NCBI GenBank assembly: GCA_949358305.1
Contig: OX442320.1
Location: forward strand, 2,546,501-2,606,500
From: Strigamia acuminata
Lineage: Eukaryota; Arthropoda; Chilopoda; Geophilomorpha; Linotaeniidae
Reading direction: 5' to 3'
Length of the DNA: 60,000 nucleotides
Shown: positions 1-8,140 of the stretch, piece by piece
How positions within the stretch are numbered: the stretch's first letter is position 1
How the letters are laid out: each line of letters begins with the position of its first letter
Translations under genes and position numbers: made by a program
The notes under the pieces: model-generated
Seen by the model: the letters and a program-made list of their open reading frames with translations, nothing else
Told to the model about the DNA's origin: nothing
The model's database searches: none

Positions 1-25
1 GTGCGACGTTTTCTTCGTTTTTTGA

Positions 26-1045
26 TTAAAAACGAAGAAAGCGTTGATTGTCGACAACAACCAAGATGGAAATTCGAAACTAACTACTCAACAGAATTTG
101 CAATCAACTTTTCGAGAACTACAATGTTTTCTCATGCCTCCTCCGGGAAGTAGAGTTTGGGAAGATAAAAACTTCAAAGGAGAACTCCGCCTACTTCGTC
201 CATCTTTTTTGGAATGGTTAAACGTGTTTGTTCCGAATGTCGTAGACAACATCGAAGCGAACACTTCGCTGCGAACTGCACAGGACTTATTCACGTTTAT
301 CGAAGTCTACTTTAAGGCGGTCGGCGACGCCAAAATGCCGAAACCAGAAGACCATTTTACTTTACAAGTGAAAAGTGACAACATCATGGCAGTGGAGTTG
401 GCGCAAAGCAAATATGACGAATTGATGAAGCTAGTTGAAAAAGATTCGAAACCCGTCAGTCCAGACAAATTTAACGAACATCACGAAAAATCATTTGGAG
501 AAACGACGGCGTTCTTCTTGGGCTTACCAAAAATGGGCTTAAACGGGAATAATGAAGAATTCCTGATGAAATTAAGCAAAGCCCTTAACAGAGATGGTAG
601 ATGTAAGTTTTATTTGAACCAAGAGAAAGACGTGAGGAAGAAGTCACGGAAGTATGGAGGTATTTTGATGGGCGGCGGAACGGCCGTGACTGTGTGTGCT
701 GGTGCCATGTATGTTTCTATTCCTACAACGGTGGGTTTATGCTTAGCTGGGATTACTGGCATTGGTGGATTAGTATTCGTCGGTGTTGGAGGTGTTTGGT
801 TGATTGCCAGTAATAGAAAGAAGATATGGGGGTTTGTGAATACCGTGTTTTTGAACACGAAAGTGAAGTTTCAGAAGATTGAAAACGATTTGGCATCTGC
901 AGACCAAAATGATTGTCCTGAAAAATCCAATGCTTCTCCATCTGCCTATGCTGTAACTGATTCTCCAGTTTCTCCACCTGCCTATACTGAGACTGATTCT
1001 CCACCTGCCTACACCGAAACTGATTCTCCACCAGCCTATAATTAG
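26..1045 (+). CDS. atlastin-like GTPase, C-terminal exon (partial)
   Basis: The open frame runs from just after a TGA at 23-25 to a TAG at 1045. It has no early ATG, so this is probably the last exon of a gene whose GTPase exons lie left of the window. The protein opens with a segment like the end of the atlastin GTPase domain (FLMPPPGSRVW). A helical middle region follows (about residues 40-190, counted from codon 44), then a hydrophobic block with two membrane spans at about 204-226 and 229-256, followed by KK and a cytosolic tail. Atlastins are dynamin-family GTPases that fuse ER membranes by this layout of GTPase, three-helix bundle, two spans and tail. The tail is unusual: it ends in a repeated acidic/proline unit with three PPAY motifs. 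Family assignment comes from pattern memory of the domain order. A guanylate-binding-protein relative is the alternative. Confidence 0.7.
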   Translation, partial: LKTKKALIVDNNQDGNSKLTTQQNLQSTFRELQCFLMPPPGSRVWEDKNFKGELRLLRPSFLEWLNVFVPNVVDNIEANTSLRTAQDLFTFIEVYFKAVGDAKMPKPEDHFTLQVKSDNIMAVELAQSKYDELMKLVEKDSKPVSPDKFNEHHEKSFGETTAFFLGLPKMGLNGNNEEFLMKLSKALNRDGRCKFYLNQEKDVRKKSRKYGGILMGGGTAVTVCAGAMYVSIPTTVGLCLAGITGIGGLVFVGVGGVWLIASNRKKIWGFVNTVFLNTKVKFQKIENDLASADQNDCPEKSNASPSAYAVTDSPVSPPAYTETDSPPAYTETDSPPAYN

Positions 1046-1630
1046 TTTATCATCAAAATGAAGCTTTGGACAGAGGTGTTTTTCAAGTGGTTAGCCTGTT
1101 CAATCAAATTGGTGCCAGTTCTGTTGAGAAGAAAAAAATTATGTGATTAAAATAATTAAAATTTGTATGGTAAAAATAATTGAAATTTATGTGGTAAAAA
1201 TAATTGAAATTTATGTAGTAAAAATAATTGAAATTTTTCTGTAAAATTTCTTTTCCATGATTCACAAAATAGATTTTTTTCAATGTGAGAACTGTTGGTG
1301 AAAGAGCAAAAATTGGCTCATATACCTTGCTCCATCAGAGATCTTCTTTTAATATTAATTATTAATGCATATCTTTTGGCATCTGCATGATGCACATGTT
1401 TATTGTTTGTTTACCTGCATTGTGCGGGGGTTATTTCTGTACTTTAGTTTTCTGCCATCAGAGTGCACTTCTTCGCTCTTCTCCTGATCCAATATGGCTG
1501 CCTCCAGGGCAAAATGCTCTTCCATGTTTTTCCACAGCATAAGATGCTCATTTGCAAGTTTAAAGTTTAATTAAACATTTTATTTTGTACTTTTATTTTA
1601 GTTCATAGTCTGGCACTTAAGTTACAAGTT
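1046..1630. other. 3' flank of atlastin-like gene
   Basis: AT-rich sequence with no supported gene. It opens with the probable 3' UTR and a short tandem repeat, listed separately. No AATAAA is obvious near the stop. Confidence 0.5.
1142..1240. repeat. about 24-bp AT-rich tandem repeat, about 4 copies
   Basis: The unit reads approximately TAAAAATAATTGAAATTTAT plus four bases and recurs with small variations directly downstream of the atlastin-like stop codon. Confidence 0.75.
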
Positions 1631-1694
1631 CAGAGTCCGACCAAGATCCTTTGTTCGCCAAGACCGGTGCTTTACCAAGTAAGCTACCCAGCCC
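1560..1694 (-). repeat. tRNA-derived SINE-like head and tail
   Basis: On the minus strand, 1694-1631 resembles a tRNA. It starts GGGCTGGG, has an A-box-like TAGCTTACTTGG, an arm CCGGTCTTGGCG and a B-box-like GGTCGGACTC, followed by an AT-rich tail toward 1560. The T-loop departs from GGTTCGANTCC, and I could not fold a convincing acceptor stem at the 3' side, so a functional tRNA gene is unlikely. A tRNA-derived SINE fragment fits best. Confidence 0.4.
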
Positions 1695-1910
1695 TACAAT
1701 AGAATCACCAACTGTAATGCATATGTGTTTTCAACCAAGCCAACATGTTCAAAGAACACACTGTAGCCATTTAAATTACACATTTGACCTCATAATGTAA
1801 TAGTAAATAAATTAGTACAAAATACTTAGGAAAATAGGAAAAGTAATACATAAAAAGTGGCAATAATTGCATTGCGCAAGACATTCCGTAAATTAACCAT
1901 TTATGTCAGT

Positions 1911-2588
1911 AAGGGGCCGTCCATAAATTACGTAATGCAAATTTTTGGATTTTTAGACCCCCTCCCCCTCCTGTAACAAGATCGTAACAAATCCACAAAC
2001 TCCCCTAGGAATTTACGTAACGAAACTGACCACCCCCCAAATTTTAATATATAATACAAATTCAGTAATTTTCAATTTTAATTTAAAAATGATCCTTTAA
2101 AAATTTAATTTTGATACTTTTACATTTTTGTTAATATTTTTAAAATGAATATCGGTATAGGTGTTTTGGCTTTTTAAACTTCATCTTCCCAAGGCAAATT
2201 CACATGTTTTTTCAATGTTCAATATTTCAATAATGTTATGTAACATTAATATTTCAATAATGTTATGTAACATTAATATTTCAATAATGTTATGTAACAT
2301 TAATATTTCAATAATGTTATGTAACATTAATATTTCAATAATGTTATGTAACATTAATATTTCAATAATGTTATGTAACATTAATATTTCAATAATGTTA
2401 TGTAACATTAATATTTCAATAATGTTATGTAACATTAATATTTCAATAATGTTATGTAACATTAATATTTCAATAATTTTATGTAACATTATTGAGAACC
2501 CCCCCCCCCTCTTCCGTCATAACATCCCGTAACAAAATTTGAAACCCCCTCCCCCTTAAGGCGTGACGTAATTTATGGACGGCAAACT
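1911..2588. mobile_element. foldback/MITE-like element with GGCCGTCCATAAATTACG ends
   Basis: The left end reads GGGGCCGTCCATAAATTACG, and the right end carries the inverse ACGTAATTTATGGACGGC at 2568-2585. Purine- and pyrimidine-rich C-tract sequences sit inside both ends. There is no coding capacity; the interior holds the 27-bp palindrome array. A clear target duplication is not visible. The element at 43205-43499 has closely related ends. Confidence 0.65.
2221..2490. repeat. 27-bp tandem repeat, 10 copies, each a palindrome
   Basis: The unit is AATATTTCAATAATGTTA followed by TGTAACATT. The core AATGTTA-TG-TAACATT is self-complementary, so each copy can form a small hairpin. Copies are near-identical; the last has one T change. 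The long open frames across it on both strands are products of the 27-bp (9-codon) period and not genes. Confidence 0.95.
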
Positions 2589-2890
2589 TACAGATTTTTT
2601 TATTTTAAAGATGTTTTTAATTATACAGCTTTTTTGTAATTGTACAGTTTTTTTTGTAAATTTACAAATTTTTGGCCTAATCATTTTTGAAAAAACTGAC
2701 TTTTTCTGTGCATAATTTATTATTGATTTATGATTGCCTTTGGTCTATTCACACTATGACTTGCACATACAAAGGAATTTTAAATAAATAAGATATAAGA
2801 CAATTTCTGCTCGTATACTATACTGCATTTGTCAAAATAGACTAGTGGAGCAACTGAATGAACCCCATTTCGAATCTGAGTGTAGGTAAA
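2589..2890. other. AT-rich spacer
   Basis: No gene, repeat or motif that I can support. Confidence 0.4.
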
Positions 2891-2994
2891 ACCGATTTAC
2901 CAAATGTGGTGTTACTTCTCTAGATCTACACATCAGTCCTATTTTGCAGTCACAGAAATTTTCCTCCACAGTGTTCGCCATTATTACGTAATTT
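2891..2994 (-). pseudogene. duplicated, broken copy of exon 3 of the cysteine-rich peptide gene
   Basis: About 104 bp match 3301-3405 with few changes. On the minus strand the copy lacks two bases inside the coding part (GTCACAG here, GTCACACAG in the intact copy), which brings a TGA in frame after KFL. It also lacks the acceptor AG and the first codons of exon 3. It is therefore a pseudo-exon left by a local duplication, about 190 bp downstream of the intact gene's last exon in gene orientation. Confidence 0.75.
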
Positions 2995-3088
2995 GGTTGT
3001 AAATGAAATGATTATATGGCTCGACGTTTATTACTTCAGATTTGGACAGTAAGCAAGGTGTACCAAACAATGACATCGGGCATTAGTT

Positions 3089-3094
3089 TTTATT
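3089..3094 (-). promoter_or_regulatory. poly(A) signal AATAAA
   Basis: AATAAA on the minus strand, about 90 nt after the stop codon of the cysteine-rich peptide gene at 3181. It supports that gene's orientation and end. Confidence 0.6.
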
Positions 3095-3180
3095 TGCTCA
3101 AACCAGCACATTTTGACAATATTCATTGATTGAAAAACATATATCGTACAGATGTGCTAAAATTTGTTGGTTTTTGATCA

Positions 3181-3656
3181 TTACCACTCGCGATAAACGG
3201 TTGTATTGGCAAGAGGAATGCAAGTTCCAGTTCCAATTTTAAAAGCATTCCAAACACTCTTCTGCAAGAAATATATTTGATATTATTTCTACAGCACAAA
3301 ACCAATTTACCAAATGTGGTGTTACTTCTCTAGATCTACACATCAGTCCTATTTTGCAGTCACACAGAAATTTTCCTCCACAGTGTTCCCCATTATTACG
3401 TAATCCCAAACAACTGAATAAAACAAACAACACATAATTATTGAGCACTTATTAATAATTAGCCAATTACCTTTTTACTATTCCAAAATCCTTACAGCAT
3501 TCATTGATGTTGCAGTCCCTAAATGTCTGGCATGAGTTTGCAATGTCAAAAGCACACTACAATGTGATTTAAACTATCAAATCAAGATAAATCAATTTTC
3601 AGGACTGATAAACTCACACAAACTGCTAAACACGCAATAAAAAAAATATATTTCAT
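3181..3656 (-). CDS. secreted cysteine-rich peptide, prokineticin/colipase-fold-like (4 exons)
   Basis: Inferred exons on the minus strand are 3656-3618, 3556-3471, 3413-3326 and 3261-3181. All introns are GT-AG, 61, 57 and 64 nt long, with consistent phases 0, 2 and 0. The spliced frame is 97 codons. Exon 1 (13 codons) is a typical signal-peptide start, MKYIFFIACLAVC. The mature part has the spacing C-x5-C-x4-CC-x8-C-x9-C-x5-C-x-C-x5-C-x14-C. Landmarks are NECC in exon 2, GEHCGG and CDCKIGLMCRSRE in exon 3, and a last cysteine in GTGTC in exon 4. This is the pattern of the colipase fold shared by prokineticin/AVIT peptides, astakines and the second cysteine domain of Dickkopf proteins. The secreted role is inferred; receptor and function are unknown. 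Splicing is predicted by eye. Confidence 0.72.
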
Positions 3657-4807
3657 ATTTGCTTTGTGGGCTAAAATGAGTAGAGGAACAACGACAAAGG
3701 AACTGAATTGCTTAATGGCAGATGAACGATTTCTTGAGATGTAAACCAAATGCGTAATACATAATTAAATAAAAAATCAGAACTATTTTTTAACACTTTG
3801 GCTAAAGTTCAAATTGTCTGTTATTTCCAGGAAAAGTTTCAGGAAATGGGAAAGGTTATCGTCTATCATATCTGATTGCACTCAATTTGTAATAGATTTG
3901 TTGACAAAGAGTAAAAATTGTGTTTAACCCTCCACGGCATAATGCAAAAACATTTAAAGACAACCACTTTCTTTAATAAGAATTTTTTTTCTTATTTATT
4001 TTAAATTGCTGGGAATTTTTCGCTTTGTTTACACGATAATGGACTTTACCTCCGGTGATATTTATTTTATTAATTGTAATAAATTGAAATTGTCTGCCCC
4101 TTAAAACTCCAACATACCGTAACTATTAAGCTGACTTCGCTGCCCTTTTATGTTTTATTTCTCCTCATCGAAATACATCTTTAAATATTTGGAAAGACCA
4201 TCCAGTGAACTTCCGGCTCGGGACTTGAAATCCATTGTTGGTCCAATGTATAACAGGGCTTTTTTGGCCGATTTTGAGGTTGCATATTGTTACGCGTACT
4301 GCTAATAGATGGTGTTATAAGCCATGAGGTAATTACTAAGCAGTTTAGATAAAATAGGAAGTTTCCTACTCCATTAGAGCCCTTCTAAAAATCAGTTCTC
4401 TCTTTGTGCTTATGGTAGCATGTTGCCTCGGTCAGAGAGCGGGTCAATACCTTCTTCTGCTTATTTTTAATTGACAAATATTACTCTTCTCTCTGGTCAC
4501 ATTAGATTTAAGTTTATTAATTAGTTTCTATTTCTAATTATTTAGAATTAAGGATTCTTTCTTTTGATTAGTTTATATAGTTTTCAAAGCATGTTATTAG
4601 GATTAACTCTCATTTGATTAACTTTTCCATTCATTTAACTTCGGATATTCATAACAGAATTTCCGCTTGAATTAAAGAAACTTTGATTTGTTAAAACAAT
4701 TGAGTCATTCTTCAAATTTCTTGTTGCAGGTAAACTCATGCCCTTTACCCACGTAAAAATATGTACAGTAGTGTTTAAAAGAGCAAGGTCTTTACTGCAT
4801 GCTTAAA
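3657..4807. other. AT-rich host spacer
   Basis: Upstream region of the minus-strand peptide gene followed by AT-rich sequence. No gene is supported. A TGTTACGC at 4288 resembles the start of element A's LTR, but no matching end or duplication was found. Confidence 0.4.
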
Positions 4808-4925
4808 ATTGAAATTGTGAATAACTTCATGGTTTGCCACCAGGAATCAACTGATGATAATACAGCTTTGTCTTCATTAAGTGTCTGTATCACCTAGTGG
4901 CAAAAAATAAAATTATTCACAATTA
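4808..4925. repeat. small foldback sequence
   Basis: Left arm AAATTGTGAATAA plus TTTGCCACCAGG pairs with right arm CCTAGTGGCAAA plus TTATTCACAATT, giving a roughly 115-bp imperfect inverted repeat. It has no coding capacity and may be a small MITE. Confidence 0.5.
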
Positions 4926-4957
4926 TAATTACCATCATACAGTGAAGATCTAGTTTT

Positions 4958-5430
4958 TTGAACACGACTGTACCAATACTATTCTGAAATTATGTGGCTT
5001 TTTGATAATTTTGTCAAAGATGAAGGTATGAAATGTTTTTATTTTTATTTTCTCACTTCAATAAACGTAAATAAAAATGTGATTGCCGGTACTTGTTGCA
5101 TATTTATTCGTTTGTACAGGAGAAAACTTCGATTTTAAATATTAGATCAAGTAATGCACAGTAATAATTGCTATTTTCAATATTTGAAAGCCATTCTGAC
5201 ATTTTTGCAAGTTTAAGTTAAAATTAACTCTTAACTTACACATCAGAATATTAGAAAGTGCAGTTGTAGTGTTTTACACTGTTTTTTTAAATCTGATTTA
5301 CTGTGGAAATGAAGTTGACTCATGCGGCAAGTATATATAATTAACAACTGATTTTAGTAATCTTTACCAGACTTCTACAGACAGAATATATTTTTGAACA
5401 TTATTTTGAATGTTCTTAAGTCAAATTTTT
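4958..5430 (+). pseudogene. 5' part of a duplicated secreted-peptide gene (exon 1 at 5020-5025 plus intron)
   Basis: This stretch aligns to 40245-40546 joined to 41141-41330, the promoter-proximal region, first exon and intron of the peptide gene at 40302. The short first exon (ATGAAG followed by GTATGA) is conserved. The similarity fades near 5430 and no second exon is found before element A begins or after it ends, so the copy seems incomplete. It lacks the MITEs present in the other copy. Confidence 0.6.
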
Positions 5431-5762
5431 ATATATTTGAAACAAAACACTTACCGTGTAATTACTTAATTACTAATTTTCTGGTTTCACGAAAATAAAA
5501 CATGCTTTGAAGGTCATAAACAAGTTTATTGTAAAATTTCTTGGGGTTCACATACATAAAAACAGCGGCAGAAGGGGCTATTTAAGACAATTTGTGACCA
5601 CTTTGGACACTTCCGGTTCGGGTCATCAATATTGTAAAAATCACCCGATAAATTTTGGCTTCCTTCTTGACAATACCCCACCCACTAACTTGGGTCTCAA
5701 AATGCCAGTTTTCACCATTATTTTCAAGAATTTAATAATCGATGATTTTTTAATATAAATAT
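5431..5762. other. spacer before element A
   Basis: The open frame at 5507-5758 has no recognisable domain, an AT-rich setting and no splice support. I see nothing else. The final ATAT (5759-5762) is the target duplication of element A. Confidence 0.4.
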
Positions 5763-6264
5763 TGTTACGCGGTAGAGCCGTACCGTGTATCGGCTGGCTC
5801 TGCTCGCTCTGTTTAGGCATTTAATACAATGAATTCTCACTAGACGGCGCTGTGCACCTAATAAGATGCACAGACCGTTCAACTTAGTTGATAGGGGGAA
5901 TAGGAGTTTACTTAGTGAGTTGATTAAGCCAGAGAGCTCAGATCTCTTTTGAGTCTCAACCTGTTACCTTCACCTACTACTGCCAGCCGGTTGACGGTCA
6001 GGCAGGACTAGGTTTTCTAAACTGAATTGAATTGACAACAGCATCATCCTTATTTAGTTATTTATTTGATTTGAATGAGTGATTTATATTTTAGGTTAAT
6101 AAATGAACAAATGTAATAAGAGCTGTTGACCGAACATTTACATTAGTAAATGTCCGACTTTGAATAATAAAGCCAATAGGCATTTTACATATAAAACCCT
6201 GTGTCATTCTTGATCAAATTCATGTCACGTAGGACTAAATCAATCCCCATTTAGCCACGTAACA
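5763..6264 (+). repeat. 5' LTR of element A
   Basis: 502 bp, TG...CA, matching 21118-21619 with no difference seen. An AATAAAGCC poly(A)-signal-like sequence lies near 6168, consistent with an R region in the 3' part. Confidence 0.95.
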
Positions 6265-6808
6265 ACTGGTGGAGATGCGGTCTTGATTGTAGCCCGTTTA
6301 GATTTAAAATCCCATTAAAATTGGATTAAAATTGCCAAAATAATTTAATAAAAATCTAGAAATAATTAGTGAAAATTGCTGATTTTATAGCAATTATCTT
6401 GAATGACTCAGAGTTGGTAAAAACAAGTGAAGTCACAGCTTGAATATTTAATGTCATTGTGTGAAATAATTTGCATTTTGGAAATGAAAATAGAGTTTAA
6501 TTGTTGATTAGGGATTAATAAATTGATTTACAATTGTTATATTTAGAATAAATAAAATATATAGTGTATAAATACTAATTTTGATATTTATTTACAGGAA
6601 ATTTTGTGAATTTATAGGAATTGAAAAAATTGTTTTGAAATGTTATTGATGGATTATTTTCTTTGTACTTTTGAGTGTAATATTTATGTATTATATGCTA
6701 ATAACACTTTAAGTTTTCAGGTAAAGAATTCGTGTTAGTGTAGTCAGTGTTTAGAAAGTGAATCAGTGCTAGTGAAAGTGATAAAAAGCGCAATATAAAG
6801 GCTTTAGT
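6265..6808 (+). other. leader of element A with primer-binding site
   Basis: Two bases after the LTR, TGGTGGAGATGCGGTC (6267-6282) begins with TGG as a tRNA primer site should; I cannot name the tRNA. The rest is AT-rich non-coding leader. TTTTCAG at 6714-6720 and TTTACAG near 6597 are possible splice acceptors. Confidence 0.6.
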
Positions 6809-8140
6809 GTGGCTAAGCCAATAAAATTGTCGCAGTTCAATACGGATAATCTTCAAGATTTGCAAAATTGGGAATTGCCCGAACCGGATTTGAAATTTAT
6901 CGCTACTAGAAAGAAAAGGAACACTGGATCTGAATCTGACACTGAACCTCAGAAGGAAGATAAGGAAGTCCGATCTCAACCTCAATCAATCCTACAGAAG
7001 TTGGATTTCGCTACTCCGTTAATAAAATTAATTCCACAAAAAGGTTTAGAAGAAATAATAAAGACATTTACACCAGTAAAGACTAAACCAGTTCCAACAC
7101 CAATTGAACCAAATTTTCCAAAAATGACATCATCACAGACTCCAACGGACGTATTGACCGACTTACTGAAGAGTTTGGTAGTGCAGAAGCGACCTGTTGT
7201 CACTTATGATACAGAAAAGGGCAACATCGACCAATGGCTTGTGGCATATGAAGCTACAATAGGAACAGATGATGAGAGAGTAAAACATCTAGCATTAGCC
7301 TTAAAGACTGATGGATTGGCATGGTTTGTGGAACAACTAAAGAAGAATCCGACATGGAAATGGACGGATTGGAAACCACAGATCGAGAAAAAATTTAGAA
7401 GAAGCCAAGAAAATGTTTACAATACTCTCCACTTCATGAAACACAAAGAGGGTACAGCAGATGCCTTCATGAAGAAAGTCTTGGCCGAATGTGCGTTTAT
7501 TCTACCAGAAATGACTGAAACTCAGAAAATAAATTATGTTTACCAAGGTTTGAAGCCTGCAATGCAGAAGATGATGATAACGGTATTTCCATCGACGTTA
7601 GAAGAAATGGAACAGAGACTTAAATTGTATGAAAGTCACAAAACAGAAGAACCAGCGGATCTACTGCTCACAATGTTCAAAAAAGTTGTAGATGAAAAGG
7701 TGAACCCTACGACAACAGGTATACTGTCTGGAACAGGGGGATCCCCAGTAAGCTACGCCGAGTTATTAGCTGAAAATATCAAATTAAAACAGCAAAAGCT
7801 CGTAAGTGAGTCAGTAGAGCCACAACAATTGGTTCCATTATTCATACAAGGCGAGTGGTATATTCCAGCATTGCAGCGCGGACAGAACTTTAGAGGTAGA
7901 TACAACAGAGGTAGACAGCGGTCAAATAGCAGTCCGACAACAACGCGTCCATGTGGATGTTGGCATCGTTATGGTTGTGAACATAACACATCAGCGCCAC
8001 AGGAGCAACAATCTCAAGAAAATAGAGGGAACCCAAACAACAGAAGGTGGTTTAAGAAGAAAAGGACACAAGGGGGTGGTAAAACTAACCCTAATCCTAA
8101 GCAGAACCCACAACAAGGTCAACAAGAAGAGGAAAACTAG
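6785..8140 (+). CDS. Gag of element A
   Basis: The frame opens after a TAA at 6782. It has no ATG until 7124 (codon 106 counted from the GTG at 6809), so translation starts at 7124, at a non-AUG codon, or after splicing. Residues about 125-300 carry a retrotransposon gag (capsid) pattern: DQWLVAYEA, ALALKTDGLAWF, W..W..QIEKKFRR, and YQGLKPAMQKMM. The C-terminal part is basic and Gln/Asn-rich. It has CGCWHRYGCEH in place of a standard CX2CX4HX4C knuckle, which is unusual. It ends at TAG 8138-8140; pol continues in the -1 frame and overlaps it. Confidence 0.85.
   Translation, partial: KAQYKGFSVAKPIKLSQFNTDNLQDLQNWELPEPDLKFIATRKKRNTGSESDTEPQKEDKEVRSQPQSILQKLDFATPLIKLIPQKGLEEIIKTFTPVKTKPVPTPIEPNFPKMTSSQTPTDVLTDLLKSLVVQKRPVVTYDTEKGNIDQWLVAYEATIGTDDERVKHLALALKTDGLAWFVEQLKKNPTWKWTDWKPQIEKKFRRSQENVYNTLHFMKHKEGTADAFMKKVLAECAFILPEMTETQKINYVYQGLKPAMQKMMITVFPSTLEEMEQRLKLYESHKTEEPADLLLTMFKKVVDEKVNPTTTGILSGTGGSPVSYAELLAENIKLKQQKLVSESVEPQQLVPLFIQGEWYIPALQRGQNFRGRYNRGRQRSNSSPTTTRPCGCWHRYGCEHNTSAPQEQQSQENRGNPNNRRWFKKKRTQGGGKTNPNPKQNPQQGQQEEEN

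Noticed and set aside
1631-1694. Functional tRNA gene on the minus strand
   Set aside because: A- and B-box-like sequences are present but the T-loop is abnormal and the acceptor stem does not close; a SINE-type remnant is better supported.
2221-2490. CRISPR array
   Set aside because: Repeats are head-to-tail without unique spacers, in eukaryotic DNA.
2161-2532. Open frames on both strands with repeated NISIMLCN / MLHNIIEI
   Set aside because: They are generated by the 27-bp tandem array, which is a multiple of three and lacks stops in several frames.
4288-4652. Solo LTR related to element A (starts TGTTACGC, ends AACA)
   Set aside because: Only the first bases match; the interior similarity is weak and no target duplication flanks it.
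5507-5758. 83-codon frame as a host gene
   Set aside because: AT-rich setting, no domain, no splice support.
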